This document shows positions 1 through 8,574 of a stretch of DNA of 64,000 bases, in pieces. The stretch comes from Candidatus Methanoperedens sp. (lineage in GTDB: Archaea > Halobacteriota > Methanosarcinia > Methanosarcinales > Methanoperedenaceae), in contig VEPN01000012.1 of assembly GCA_012026835.1 (NCBI GenBank), forward strand, positions 1 to 64,000, given 5' to 3'. A program made the translations under genes and the position numbers. A model generated the notes under the pieces. That model was not told where the DNA came from. It ran no database searches and worked only from the letters and a program-made list of their open reading frames with translations. The first letter of the stretch is position 1; every line of letters starts with the position of its first letter.

Positions 1-691
1 ATCTGTTTGAGGGGTTTTATGAAATTTTTGGGACAATGAGGTTTTAATGGGGTTTATTTTAGGATTTCAAGCTATAGTGTCAGGTTTGCCTGAGGCTCAT
101 CTACCCTGAAGAAGCTTTTGAATATTTGGGATTAGAAAAAACACCTGCTGAAAGGACTTTTTACAGGACTATCGAGCGACTTGGAGATAAATTTGAATTC
201 GTTTTGGAACGCCATCAGAAATTTTTAGTGAAAAACAACCTCGTATCAAAAGAACAATTCATAGATTTCTCATCGACATATTTTGAAGGAACAAAACCTG
301 AATTGGGTGCTTTAGGATATTCAAGAGATGGTGCACCTGGAAAGAAGCAAATCACTTTCGGGATAAGGCTGAAAAGTTCATTCGGGGTTTGAAAGATGGG
401 TTGGAATTGAGACCGATACGACATTGGAGTGATCTTGCAGTTAAAGGATATCTACTGCTTACGTTCCTCACGAATTTTCTTGTCAATTTGACACTTTATT
501 TAGCCAAGAAACCATTGGTTAGAGACATAAGGTTACTCAGAAAATTCCTTAACAATTTGACACTTACCGTCGCATATCCTCCAAATGCCTTCAAATTTAC
601 AATACTGTCAAATATTTCGAATGAAGTGATCAGCATTTTAGGCGATTTTATCAAAAAATATGATGACGATAGTCTGAAATTACGCTGGTAA
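1..691 (+). pseudogene. Decayed IS transposase (IS4/IS1634-like DDE)
   Basis: Two reading frames together carry the two ends of one transposase. Frame A (about 102-361) ends in a segment with IDFSSTYFEG and [10 protein letters not shown]...KKQITFGI, the region around the first catalytic Asp of IS4/IS1634-type transposases as I recall them from Methanosarcina. Frame B (from 362) picks up at [22 protein letters not shown], the conserved C-terminal part after the catalytic Glu. The roughly 200-250 residues between them, including the middle of the catalytic core, are missing, and the junction shifts frame. The 5' end is also degenerate, with a stop at 75-77. No terminal inverted repeats were recognised, and the left end may lie outside the window. 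It cannot be active. Family assignment is from memory of motifs and is moderately sure. Confidence 0.75.
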
Positions 692-843
692 ATAGCCATC
701 TGGCAAATTATATAAGGTAATAAAAATACGTTTTACTTAGCCGTAGGTGGCGAAGTCAAGTTATAACTCCTCGTATCAGACTTCCATAAAAGTTATAGAG
801 CTTCTCCGATAAAAATCTTGCTATGCACAATTAAAACCCGGTT

Positions 844-1452
844 TCATGCATATCTTCCCCTTGACTCAATTTCCTTTACTCTCTCCAGAATTTCACAGGC
901 ATTCCCAAACATCCTGGAATATCCATCCTTAAAAGCTTCTATTAGTTCGTCGTGGTTTTCATGAGTGCTCTCAAATGTCTGGAAAAGCACGTGTATATCC
1001 ACACCTCTTGCCTCTACGGTCTTATCAAGATACGCAAGGCCAAAGTCTATAAGATACAGTTTACCATCTTTAAATAAGATGTTCGAGGTCGTAAGGTCGC
1101 CGTGCACTATTCCACAGGTGTGCAGGCGCCCGATAAGTTCTCCTGTCTGCCCGGCAAGCGATGGGTTGATCACGTTTTTCAGGGATGTTCCGTTGATATA
1201 TTCCATCTTTATTTCAAATTCAGTGACATCCTTTATTATTGGGGTCGGGACACCACACCTTCTCGCCTCGGAAATCAGTCTGGCTTCTGCTTTGGTCCTT
1301 GAGATGCGCAAAGTTTCGTCTATTTCCTTTAACCTGTATCTTTTTTGTACTCTTGTCTTAATTATCGTATTTCCATCAAGCGTTATCATGGCTTCAGCGC
1401 CGCTTGCAAATATTGTTGGACTGCCGCCTATCGCCATGTTGACTATTGCCAT
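844..1452 (-). CDS. bud32: KEOPS kinase/ATPase Bud32
   Basis: A 202-residue small atypical protein kinase, the usual size of free-standing archaeal Bud32. Visible motifs are the glycine-poor nucleotide loop (SGAEAMI), the basic segment KTRVQKRYR followed by LRISRTKAEA, the catalytic loop HGDLTTSN and the metal-binding LIDFGLAY. In the KEOPS complex Bud32 acts with Kae1 in forming N6-threonylcarbamoyladenosine on tRNAs that read ANN codons. The gene starts inside the end of kae1 (about 10 bp overlap), so the two are co-transcribed and probably translationally coupled. Kae1 and Bud32 are separate genes here, unlike the fusion found in some archaea. An alternative ATG lies five codons downstream. 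Confidence 0.95.
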   Translation of the reverse strand: MAIVNMAIGGSPTIFASGAEAMITLDGNTIIKTRVQKRYRLKEIDETLRISRTKAEARLISEARRCGVPTPIIKDVTEFEIKMEYINGTSLKNVINPSLAGQTGELIGRLHTCGIVHGDLTTSNILFKDGKLYLIDFGLAYLDKTVEARGVDIHVLFQTFESTHENHDELIEAFKDGYSRMFGNACEILERVKEIESRGRYA

Positions 1453-2414
1453 GTTACCACCGCATCATCGGGCCTGAAGCCGGGATTGACCCTTGAATCC
1501 GGAACAGGGGTGCTGTATCCTGATTTATACATCAAAAGGCCAAGATATGCTATCATGGCCCCGTTATCTCCCATGAACCGCTTCTCAGGGACATAGAACT
1601 TAATCCCCCTGTCTTCACACATAATTGCAAGCATCTCGCGAAGCCGCAAGTTCGCCCCCACGCCTCCTGCAAGAAGAACTTCGTTCTTTCCCGTATGGGC
1701 AACTGCTCGCTCTGTTACTTCAGTCAGCATTGCGAATGCTGTTTCCTGGAACGAGTGGCAAACATCAGGCAGGGCGGCTCTTTTTAAAGCCTCCTGAGCG
1801 GCAGTGGTCAGTCCTGAAAAAGAGAAATCCATGCCTTTTACTGTGTAAGGCAAAGGTACATATTGTTTTGCCTGCCTGGCAAGTTCCTCGACTTTAGGCC
1901 CTCCGGGATGTGAGAGTCCCACCGACCTTGCAAACTTGTCAAGTGCGTTCCCTATCCCGATATCAAGCGTCTCGCCAAATACCCTGTAACGTCCTTTCCT
2001 GTAGGCAAGGACCTGGGAATTTGCACCGCTCACATACAGGGTGACAGGATCTTTTGCCGGCGTCTTCCACCGCCCTACTTCGATATGGGCTATACAGTGG
2101 TTGACCCCGATGAGCGGGACTTCAAGAGATAATGCAAGAGCCCTTGCAGCCGTTGCCACAGTGCGAAGACACGGCCCAAGCCCCGGGCCTATGGAAAAGG
2201 CCACTGCACTTATATTTCTGCCGCCCTTTTTCAGGGTTTGCCTGACGATGTCTGCGATATGGTTTGCATGATGCTGGGCAGCTTCGCGCGGATGGATGCC
2301 TCCTGATGCAGGTATGTATGTGGCTGTGGTTTCAGCTATTACGTCATTTTCATCGACAATGGCTGCGCTTAAATTCCATGCAGTTCCTTCAAGACCAAGA
2401 ATCGAGATTTTCAT
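1443..2414 (-). CDS. kae1: tRNA t6A threonylcarbamoyltransferase Kae1
   Basis: A 323-residue Kae1/TsaD/Qri7-family protein with the ASKH fold. It transfers the threonylcarbamoyl group to A37 of tRNA within KEOPS. The metal-binding HxxxH is seen in NHCIAHIEVG (His106 and His110). Other conserved stretches are SIGPGLGPCLR near residue 75, the SGANSQ loop near 130, DIGIGNALDKFAR near 151, the LAGGVGANLRLREML block and MGDNGAMIAYLG near the C-terminus. Length is normal for an archaeal Kae1 without a Bud32 fusion. It is the first gene of a kae1-bud32 pair and diverges from aIF1A, leaving about 100 bp for both promoters. Confidence 0.97.
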   Translation of the reverse strand: MKISILGLEGTAWNLSAAIVDENDVIAETTATYIPASGGIHPREAAQHHANHIADIVRQTLKKGGRNISAVAFSIGPGLGPCLRTVATAARALALSLEVPLIGVNHCIAHIEVGRWKTPAKDPVTLYVSGANSQVLAYRKGRYRVFGETLDIGIGNALDKFARSVGLSHPGGPKVEELARQAKQYVPLPYTVKGMDFSFSGLTTAAQEALKRAALPDVCHSFQETAFAMLTEVTERAVAHTGKNEVLLAGGVGANLRLREMLAIMCEDRGIKFYVPEKRFMGDNGAMIAYLGLLMYKSGYSTPVPDSRVNPGFRPDDAVVTWQ

Positions 2415-2514
2415 AAGTTGGAGTCTTCATGACAATTTACTCTAAAATAAGTATCGTATATATTTAGTGATTTTCTCCAAATTATCAGTAACCTTTACAT
2501 ACAGCAGGAACAAT

Positions 2515-2856
2515 ATGAATCATCAATCACGAGGTGTTATACTGAAACAGCGAGCAAATAAAAATCCCCAACCTGAAGAATTTACAAGGGTTCGCATTCC
2601 ACAGAAAAGTGCGAATGAAGTACTGGGGGTTGTAGAAAGCCTGTTAGGGGCTAATAAGATAAGGGTGAGGTGCATGGACGGCGTGGTGAGACTTGCTCGC
2701 ATTCCCGGTAAAATCAAGAAAAGGATATGGATCATGGAGGGCGATGTTATTATTGTGGTTCCCTGGTCATTTCAGAATGAAAAAGCTGATATAGTGTGGA
2801 AGTATAGCGGCCCCCAGGTCAACTGGCTTGAACGTAAAGGATTTTTGAAAAGTTAG
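2515..2856 (+). CDS. eif1A: Translation initiation factor aIF1A
   Basis: A 113-residue S1/OB-fold protein of the IF1/eIF1A family, which binds the A site of the small subunit during initiation. Conserved segments are LGANKIRVRCMDGVVRLARIPGKIKKRIWI and GDVIIVVPWSF, shown here only by their short cores (RVRCMDG, RIPGKIKKR, WI..GDV). The open frame extends 16 codons upstream, but the ATG at 2515 gives the family's usual N-terminus (a short basic tail before the OB fold) and has a weak purine-rich site (AGCAGGA) before it. It is followed nine bases later by rio1, so the three genes aIF1A-rio1-KH protein form one operon. This order is common in euryarchaea. Confidence 0.95.
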   Translation: MNHQSRGVILKQRANKNPQPEEFTRVRIPQKSANEVLGVVESLLGANKIRVRCMDGVVRLARIPGKIKKRIWIMEGDVIIVVPWSFQNEKADIVWKYSGPQVNWLERKGFLKS

Positions 2857-2865
2857 ATCAAGAGT

Positions 2866-3657
2866 ATGGTTAGTGACAAGAAACTTCACCGCATGGACGA
2901 GCGGGTCGATGAATTACGCATGCGGATTAAGGATTCAAGTCAGAGGGCGGTATTCGCTGATGTTTTTGATAACGCAACCTTAATGGCTCTTTATGAGCTC
3001 GCAAGAAAAGGTTACATCGATGCTTTAGGGGGCTCGGTCAACACAGGAAAAGAAGCGAACGTATTCCATGCAGTAACAAAAAAGGATGAAATATCGGAAA
3101 TCGCAGTGAAAATATATCTCATCTCCACTGCAAACTTCAATGCGATGAAGGAATATATTATTGGCGACCCCCGCTTTATAGGGATCAAGCAATCAAGGAA
3201 AGACCTGGTTATTGCATGGGCAAAAAAAGAATTCAAGAACCTGAAAAGAGCAGAAGAAGCCGGGGTCAGGGTTCCAAAGCCATATGTTGTTAGAAGAAAT
3301 ATCCTGTTGATGGAATTCATTGGAAAAGACGGTATTCCCATGCCTCAGCTAAAAGACGTAAAATTATCCGAAAAAGAGGCGGAACATATTTTTAATAAGA
3401 TCACTGAGTACATGAACCTGCTATATTCAAAGGCAAAATTAATCCATGCTGACCTGAGCGAATATAATATTCTGGTCAATATGAATGATATGGAGCCTGT
3501 GATAATCGATATGGGCCAATCCGTGACCATAGACCACTTCCATGCCGAGGAGTACCTGCGGCGGGACGTAACAAATATTGTCCAGTTCTTTAAGAGATAT
3601 AATATCCCGATAAATGAGGATGAATTGATTTCAATTGTAAAAGAGGGAAGAAAATGA
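2866..3657 (+). CDS. rio1: RIO-type serine kinase Rio1
   Basis: A 263-residue RIO1-family atypical kinase. Visible are the nucleotide-binding loop with STGKEANVF-like sequence (here VNTGKEANVF), the catalytic HADLSEYNIL loop and the metal-binding IIDMGQSV, which is the RIO1-specific form of the DFG motif. In eukaryotes and archaea Rio1 acts in late maturation of the small ribosomal subunit. The gene lies between aIF1A and a Dim2-like KH protein, another 40S-maturation factor, which fits this role. It overlaps the next gene by 4 bp (ATGA). Confidence 0.95.
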   Translation: MVSDKKLHRMDERVDELRMRIKDSSQRAVFADVFDNATLMALYELARKGYIDALGGSVNTGKEANVFHAVTKKDEISEIAVKIYLISTANFNAMKEYIIGDPRFIGIKQSRKDLVIAWAKKEFKNLKRAEEAGVRVPKPYVVRRNILLMEFIGKDGIPMPQLKDVKLSEKEAEHIFNKITEYMNLLYSKAKLIHADLSEYNILVNMNDMEPVIIDMGQSVTIDHFHAEEYLRRDVTNIVQFFKRYNIPINEDELISIVKEGRK

Positions 3658-4184
3658 CAGAACATATTAAAATTCCACTTGAGAGAATTGCAGTTTTAGT
3701 TGGGCCGAAAGGCAGTACCAAAGAGCTTATTGAAGAGAAATCAACAGCCATGCTTAATATCGACAGCCAGGATGGTGATGTTGAAATAATGGATCCGAAA
3801 GACCCGATCAAAGGCATGCGCGCAAAAGAGGTGATCCATGCTATCGCCAGGGGCTTCAGTCCTGAAAAAGCCCTTAAACTCTTTGATGATGATCTTCTCA
3901 TTTTTGAGACAATCGACCTGTCAAACATCGCACGTACTGAAAAGGATCTACAGAGAATAAAAGGAAGGGTGATCGGAAAGGCGGGCAAGACCCGTGAAAT
4001 TTTTGAGAACCTTACAAATTCGCGCATTTCAGTTTATGGAAAAACCATATGCCTTATCGGTTATCCAGAACAAAATGCTGTAGCAAGAGCCGGTATTGAT
4101 ATGCTCCTTGAGGGTTCGACCCACGGTCCGGTTTATAACTTCCTTGAGAAAAAGAAAAGCGAACTTCGCCTGAAAATGATTTGA
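3654..4184 (+). CDS. KH-domain ribosome assembly protein (Dim2/Pno1-like)
   Basis: A 176-residue protein with two KH modules. The first is an eroded KH at residues about 1-75 (RIAVLVGPKGSTKELIEE). The second, near 100-150, has the RNA-binding GxxG loop in RVIGKAGKTREIFE followed by ISVYGKTICLIG. This is the architecture of archaeal aDim2p/Pno1, which binds 16S rRNA near its 3' end, stimulates or assists Rio1-linked maturation, and contacts aIF2 alpha. The start overlaps the rio1 stop codon (ATGA), so expression is coupled. The protein ends shortly before a convergent gene at 4209. Confidence 0.93.
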   Translation: MTEHIKIPLERIAVLVGPKGSTKELIEEKSTAMLNIDSQDGDVEIMDPKDPIKGMRAKEVIHAIARGFSPEKALKLFDDDLLIFETIDLSNIARTEKDLQRIKGRVIGKAGKTREIFENLTNSRISVYGKTICLIGYPEQNAVARAGIDMLLEGSTHGPVYNFLEKKKSELRLKMI

Positions 4185-4208
4185 TTTTAAGTCAGGATTT
4201 TTCTCGGC

Positions 4209-5081
4209 TTAACCGGCTTTCTTTTTTCTCCTATAATCAAGTATAACAAACAGTATTATGATAAACAGGCATCCAAGCAGGAATACGATACCCGGGTGTA
4301 ATAAAATAAAGTCTGAAATCCTTGCGAGAATGTCAGGGATAGCGGTGCTCGAGCCGCCTTTCTCAAGCGCCTGTGGCTGCAATGGGGAGGAAGCGCCTCC
4401 TGTGATGTTAAGAGTATCATTAACTGTCGTTGCCACCGGGGTTACAGGTTCGGAAGTGGGCGTAACTGCGGCGGAAATATTTACAGAGTTCGAATCAATA
4501 GCTACTGGCACGGCAGTCGGGGATGGCACCAATCCCTTGTAGTGTTCACCGCTTCTTGCAGTTTCATTCAACACTGCTGAGGGCGCCTGTGTATACAATG
4601 GAGGCGGAATACCTGCACTTTGATCGGCCGCTTCACTTAAATCAGACTTAAACATAACTGTACTGGTTTTTCTTGTAAAGAATTCAATCATGCTTGACGC
4701 AAGCACTGCGGCCAGTATCACGCCCAGGTATTTTCTCAGGAGATCGGTAACGGATTTCCTGTCTGTTTTTTCAGGCACTACAACGATGAGCTTTTTTACA
4801 GGCGCATAAACCTTGACTTCCCTGCCCTTTTCGCTGTACTTAATCCTTTCAACTTTGATAAGCCCCACACTCTCAAGGTTCTCAAGGTTATAAGTAACTG
4901 TTGTGAGCGGGGCATGCAAACGCTCAGCGATATCAGATGCGGAAAGCGGTGCATCAGCGAGGAGTTCGATTATATGCCGTGCTGTATCGTTTGATATCAC
5001 CTGCGTTATTTTCCTGGATTCCTCGCCCAGCGGCAGGATAAGGAGTTTTTCATCGCCCGGGTCTTTCTTGTTCTCTTCCAT
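4209..5081 (-). CDS. Membrane-tethered winged-helix regulator
   Basis: A 290-residue protein of unusual build. Residues about 15-95 form an ArsR/HTH_20-like winged helix (SNDTARHIIELLADAPLSAS, LHAPLTTVTYNLENLESVGL). One membrane helix follows near 118-138, then a Ser/Thr/Pro-rich stretch of about 110 residues with N-glycosylation-type sites, a second membrane helix near 262-282 and a basic RRKKK tail. This predicts a cytoplasmic DNA-binding head and an extracytoplasmic loop, so it may sense an envelope signal. A perfect 9+9 bp inverted repeat lies 42-63 bp upstream of its start, a likely operator for itself and for the divergent gene at 5229. The domain assignment is clear; the signal is unknown. 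Confidence 0.8.
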   Translation of the reverse strand: MEENKKDPGDEKLLILPLGEESRKITQVISNDTARHIIELLADAPLSASDIAERLHAPLTTVTYNLENLESVGLIKVERIKYSEKGREVKVYAPVKKLIVVVPEKTDRKSVTDLLRKYLGVILAAVLASSMIEFFTRKTSTVMFKSDLSEAADQSAGIPPPLYTQAPSAVLNETARSGEHYKGLVPSPTAVPVAIDSNSVNISAAVTPTSEPVTPVATTVNDTLNITGGASSPLQPQALEKGGSSTAIPDILARISDFILLHPGIVFLLGCLFIIILFVILDYRRKKKAG

Positions 5082-5122
5082 TCATATTATTAATGGACAT
5101 AGATATTAAAAGAGATTTCTAT

Positions 5123-5144
5123 AACTACGAATCAGTTCGTAGTT
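5123..5144. promoter_or_regulatory. Perfect palindrome, candidate operator
   Basis: AACTACGAA-TCAG-TTCGTAGTT: two exact 9-bp arms around a 4-bp spacer. It sits in the divergent region between the membrane-tethered winged-helix regulator (start 5081) and the PepSY surface protein (start 5229). A dimeric winged-helix protein would bind such a site. An AT-rich TATA-like stretch on the minus strand abuts it. That it is bound by the adjacent regulator is inference. Confidence 0.6.
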
Positions 5145-5169
5145 TAAGAAAATATTTTATGAGTTAAAT

Positions 5170-5197
5170 GTGTAGATGATTGTCACATAAAATATTT
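5170..5197 (+). promoter_or_regulatory. Promoter element, copy 1 of a duplicated motif
   Basis: GTGTAGATGATTGTCACA followed by TAAAATATTT. It matches a second copy at 6571-6598 at 24 of 28 positions, and each copy begins exactly 59 bp before an ATG (5229 and 6630). The AT-rich right part suits a TATA box about 35-40 bp before the start codon; the left part (GTGTAGATGnnTGTCACA) could bind a regulator. Promoter role is inferred from position. Confidence 0.5.
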
Positions 5198-5228
5198 GTA
5201 GTGTTGAAATAAGAAATAAAGAGGAATT

Positions 5229-6548
5229 ATGAATAAATCAGCCGTATATGCCCTGTTTGGGATATTTGCTTTTGTATTGTTATCAAATGTGGCAGATTCC
5301 ACGACCTGGTCAATGGAAGCAGGAGAAATACCATATCAAGCGGGTCATTCAGACAGGATCATCATAGGCACTGTAAAGAGTATGAGTTCAAGCTTTGACT
5401 TCACCGATGTAATTATCAGCGTGGACGAATGGTTAAAGAATCCCCTTCCAGAGAGTGAAATAATTGTAAGGACCGAATGGGGTACAAATGCTTTTACCGC
5501 GGGCGCAGCAAAATTCAGCGTTGGCGAGAAAGCCATTTTGATGCTTAATGACGACGATACCGGAAAAGGCAGGTTCAGGATGGCATTTATGGAACTGGGA
5601 AAACATGATGTTTCAGAGAGGGACGAGGTTATAAAGGGGATTTTATTTGGAACCACAAAGTCCATGTTCCGGTCCGGGGGCGGCATACAGATACTCGACC
5701 CGGATGCGGCAAAGCCTGCCATTACAAAAGAAAATGCCAGCAGCATTGCTTCCGGGATAATCCGGATACCGGTAGATAGGGCAAGGATCACTTTAATTAA
5801 TGATACTCGATATATATCCCGAATATATTGGGAGTTCACTTATATGGAGGATGATAAAAAGCAGGCAATACTGGAAATCGGTGCTGCCACAGGCGAAGTG
5901 CTTGCATATTTCAGCTTCAACAAGATCAAAGATAAGGTATCTATTCCCGAAAACCAATCCCTTGAAAAGGCAAAAGAATCACTAAAGAACTTCAGTTTGA
6001 ATATAGACAACCTGGAACTATCTAAGCCGTCGGTTGAACTGAATAATGTGCTTGGAGGGAAGCTCTACCAGATCGAGTGGATTCAGCAAAGTAACGGGAT
6101 TCCCGTATTTGATGGTTTTATAAGGGTTGGAGTGGATGCCGACGGCGGGAGTCTTATTTCTTTTGTGAAGCATATTCACGATGTATCGGGGATAGAGATG
6201 ATTCCTGAAATAACCAAAAATGATGCCATCGCAACAGCAAAGGATTTTGCGGGAAAGACTTATGATAATCCTCCGCCTGATGTGCAAAATGCTGTTCTTG
6301 AGATCAGACCCCTCTTTCAGTATGAGACACCAAAAGGCGCCCTGACATGGAAAATAACAATGGGGGACAACCGGTCAGGATATAATGTTGTAGATGTATG
6401 GGTTGACGCAGTATCTGGAAATGCCGTAGCAGTCGAACGTATCAAAGGAGCCGAAATAGAAAGAAATATCTTTCCATTAATCGCAGGAGGCGCGTTGATA
6501 CCTGTGGTTTTGCTGGTTTTATATATGAAATACAGGAAACACCGGTAA
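5229..6548 (+). CDS. PepSY-domain membrane-anchored surface protein
   Basis: A 439-residue protein with an N-terminal signal peptide (AVYALFGIFAFVLLSNVADS), a long extracytoplasmic region and one C-terminal membrane helix (about 415-433) with a basic tail YRKHR. The N-terminal third has no family I recognise. The region near 160-230 and the one near 325-400 resemble PepSY modules (TKNDAIATAKDFAGKT, then LTWKITMG and VDVWVDAVSGNAVAVE), which often act as protease inhibitors or propeptides. The start has a good ribosome-binding site (AAAGAGGAATTATG). It is transcribed away from the membrane-tethered regulator, which probably controls it. Function is otherwise unknown. Confidence 0.75.
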   Translation: MNKSAVYALFGIFAFVLLSNVADSTTWSMEAGEIPYQAGHSDRIIIGTVKSMSSSFDFTDVIISVDEWLKNPLPESEIIVRTEWGTNAFTAGAAKFSVGEKAILMLNDDDTGKGRFRMAFMELGKHDVSERDEVIKGILFGTTKSMFRSGGGIQILDPDAAKPAITKENASSIASGIIRIPVDRARITLINDTRYISRIYWEFTYMEDDKKQAILEIGAATGEVLAYFSFNKIKDKVSIPENQSLEKAKESLKNFSLNIDNLELSKPSVELNNVLGGKLYQIEWIQQSNGIPVFDGFIRVGVDADGGSLISFVKHIHDVSGIEMIPEITKNDAIATAKDFAGKTYDNPPPDVQNAVLEIRPLFQYETPKGALTWKITMGDNRSGYNVVDVWVDAVSGNAVAVERIKGAEIERNIFPLIAGGALIPVVLLVLYMKYRKHR

Positions 6549-6570
6549 AATGAGGGCTTCCCGGGCTGAA

Positions 6571-6598
6571 GTGTAGATGGCTGTCACAGAAAATATAT
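6571..6598 (+). promoter_or_regulatory. Promoter element, copy 2 of the duplicated motif
   Basis: GTGTAGATGGCTGTCACA followed by GAAAATATATT, the partner of the element at 5170-5197. It lies downstream of the PepSY gene and 59 bp before the ATG of a 30-codon open frame at 6630. Conserved sequence and identical spacing argue for a duplicated promoter or a relic of a duplicated gene start. Confidence 0.45.
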
Positions 6599-6629
6599 TA
6601 CAGAATGGGTGTTCAAAGGAATGTAAAAT

Positions 6630-6722
6630 ATGCGTAAAAGCTATGAACCAATCCCGCTCCTGCTTGCCATTCTCTCCCAGTTCTTAAGGCAGATTTTTGG
6701 TAAAAGAAAGGGAATGAGATGA
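6630..6722 (+). CDS. Possible 30-residue small protein
   Basis: An open frame of 30 codons, too short for ordinary gene finders, coding for a peptide that begins MRKSYEPIPLLLAILSQ and ends KRKGMR: a short hydrophobic helix followed by a strongly basic end, as in small membrane-associated peptides. An AAAGGA ribosome-binding site lies about 9 bp before the ATG, and the start stands 59 bp after copy 2 of the promoter element, the same spacing as in the PepSY gene. No family recognised. It could also be a truncated relic of a duplicated gene start. Confidence 0.35.
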   Translation: MRKSYEPIPLLLAILSQFLRQIFGKRKGMR

Positions 6723-6846
6723 TACCATTATCTGAGTTACGACCAGAATTTATTTTTAGCGATTTTAGTAATATTTATATTAGTACAAGATAATTTTATG
6801 ATGGAAATCCCAACTAAAGCAGGGTTGAATTTTGGCAAATAAAGCG

Positions 6847-8340
6847 ATGAAGTATAAAAAAATAATTATAATTTTTAGTGTTATCTTTATTATAGTGATA
6901 GCTGGCGGATGCATAAAAGAAAGTGAAAATAAAATTCCTGAAAAAAATATTTATTATTACTCACTTCCAGGTTTTGAAACCGACCAGAATAAGTCTTCAA
7001 TTTTGTGGGAGAAGATCAACAGCTCGGAAGAGGCAAAGTATGTTACTTCAGAAAGATCTTATTCGGCGATAGTTTTTGTCCATCCCTATACCGTTGGAGC
7101 GTTCGATCCCTCTTCCGCAGAATGGGTTGTCATGTTATCTTCGATTCCGGAAAAGGGAACCGAAATAAAAATAGCAATTTTCAGGCTCGATTACCTGACG
7201 CTTGATAAGAAGATATCTTATGAATTCAGCCTCCCGGCAGGTGAAGAACTTTCTTTAGAACAAGGCATTGCAATAATGGAAGAAGAGATGAAAAAAGACA
7301 CATACGGAAGTAAATCTGTGGAGAGGGAAAAGGTAATACTTCAAGGGGGGAACTATATTTATTCCTATCCTGCGGGAGACTTCGGGGGAACCATAATAGT
7401 TAATAAATACGCCGGTAAAGCTGTATTTTATGCAACTACTGTCTGGAACGGGAAGGGCAAGCTTATCGTTCCTGATGAACCTGGCGGAACTTCCCGGCTT
7501 ACTTCTCCTCCGGGAAATACCTTAAGCCAGGCTTTTGATGAATCATCAGGAATTTTTACAAAATACTGGGATGCCGTGGATTTTCCGGGTTTCTGGCGCG
7601 ATGCTGAAACAAATGCTTCAACCGAGATTCTTGTTATTAATCAGAGTTTACTGAACAACAGTTACAGGGTGATTGAAAAACACAACCTGATATACACAAC
7701 GAAATCAGTTCCCCAGAAATATCTGGTCTATGCGCGCATTAATATAACGCCGGAGGGTACAGACGGCTCTTATCTGGCTGCCGGATGGCTGGGAGAAAAA
7801 TACGTAGTGCTTGGTGAAAACAAGTTTGCAAGGATAATCTTTGAGCAAAATGTTTCGGATACAAGAGTCATACGAATAGGAGAATCCTGGAATCTGGGGG
7901 AGGGATACAGGATTGTTGCCCAATCTTTAGATGCGCATTCTATAGACCAAGGATGGTTTATACTTTACAAAAATAATAGCATGCTTGATGATACAATCAT
8001 AGAGGTAAAACAGGACTGGAGTTATCGGTCAAATACAAATGACACCATTCCAACTTTTGTCTTTTATTATCAACGTGTTTATGTTTTGCCAGATACTAAC
8101 GGAGCAGATCTAAAATATACATGGCTCAGGTCACAGCAGATAACTGAACCAAAAGTAGGCGATATTTTCGGCATCATGGAAGTAACGTCCATCAACAACG
8201 GCAGCATCGAACTCAGGAATAAGGATGCAATCGACCTGGCTCCCGGAACTGTCGTTAGCCTGATGGGAAATATCAGTATCCAGGTGGACAGTTCCGATGC
8301 ATACCTGTCATTCCATCCGTTTAAAGCGAAGAAAACGTAA
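6847..8340 (+). CDS. Putative lipoprotein, unknown function
   Basis: A 497-residue extracytoplasmic protein with a lipoprotein-type signal: MKYKK, a long hydrophobic stretch and IAGGCIKES, where Cys would carry the lipid. The TTG at 6832 would add five residues; the ATG at 6847 gives the more typical basic N-terminus. The body is rich in beta-strand patterns and N-glycosylation-type sites. The C-terminal part (near 400-490) has short repeats of the kind KVGDIFGIMEVTSINNGSIELRN and DLAPGTVVSLMGNISIQV, here quoted only in part, which recall S-layer-type (DUF1608-like) segments of Methanosarcinales. The gene stands alone, with an AT-rich TATA-like sequence near 6770. Function not recognised. Confidence 0.7.
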   Translation: MKYKKIIIIFSVIFIIVIAGGCIKESENKIPEKNIYYYSLPGFETDQNKSSILWEKINSSEEAKYVTSERSYSAIVFVHPYTVGAFDPSSAEWVVMLSSIPEKGTEIKIAIFRLDYLTLDKKISYEFSLPAGEELSLEQGIAIMEEEMKKDTYGSKSVEREKVILQGGNYIYSYPAGDFGGTIIVNKYAGKAVFYATTVWNGKGKLIVPDEPGGTSRLTSPPGNTLSQAFDESSGIFTKYWDAVDFPGFWRDAETNASTEILVINQSLLNNSYRVIEKHNLIYTTKSVPQKYLVYARINITPEGTDGSYLAAGWLGEKYVVLGENKFARIIFEQNVSDTRVIRIGESWNLGEGYRIVAQSLDAHSIDQGWFILYKNNSMLDDTIIEVKQDWSYRSNTNDTIPTFVFYYQRVYVLPDTNGADLKYTWLRSQQITEPKVGDIFGIMEVTSINNGSIELRNKDAIDLAPGTVVSLMGNISIQVDSSDAYLSFHPFKAKKT

Positions 8341-8574
8341 ATTAATACTGGTCATATCAGCATTGAACATCCTGGCCATATCGGGAAGCAAGCAGTATGT
8401 AACACAAATCTTTAATACGAAGCGGTAATTCAGATTTGTAGTGGTATTAATGAGGCAATAAGTATTCGATAAGGTCGTGGACTGCAACAATTATGGAACA
8501 TTAAAAGCGGGATAAACATAGAATACGAGGGGTTAAACGAAAAATTCAGGTGCAAAGTTAAATTGTAACAAATT

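Noticed and set aside
8341-8574. Minus-strand open frames between the lipoprotein and the SWIM remnant
   Set aside because: They extend into neighbouring genes as shadows and have no ribosome-binding sites; nothing else is seen in this gap.
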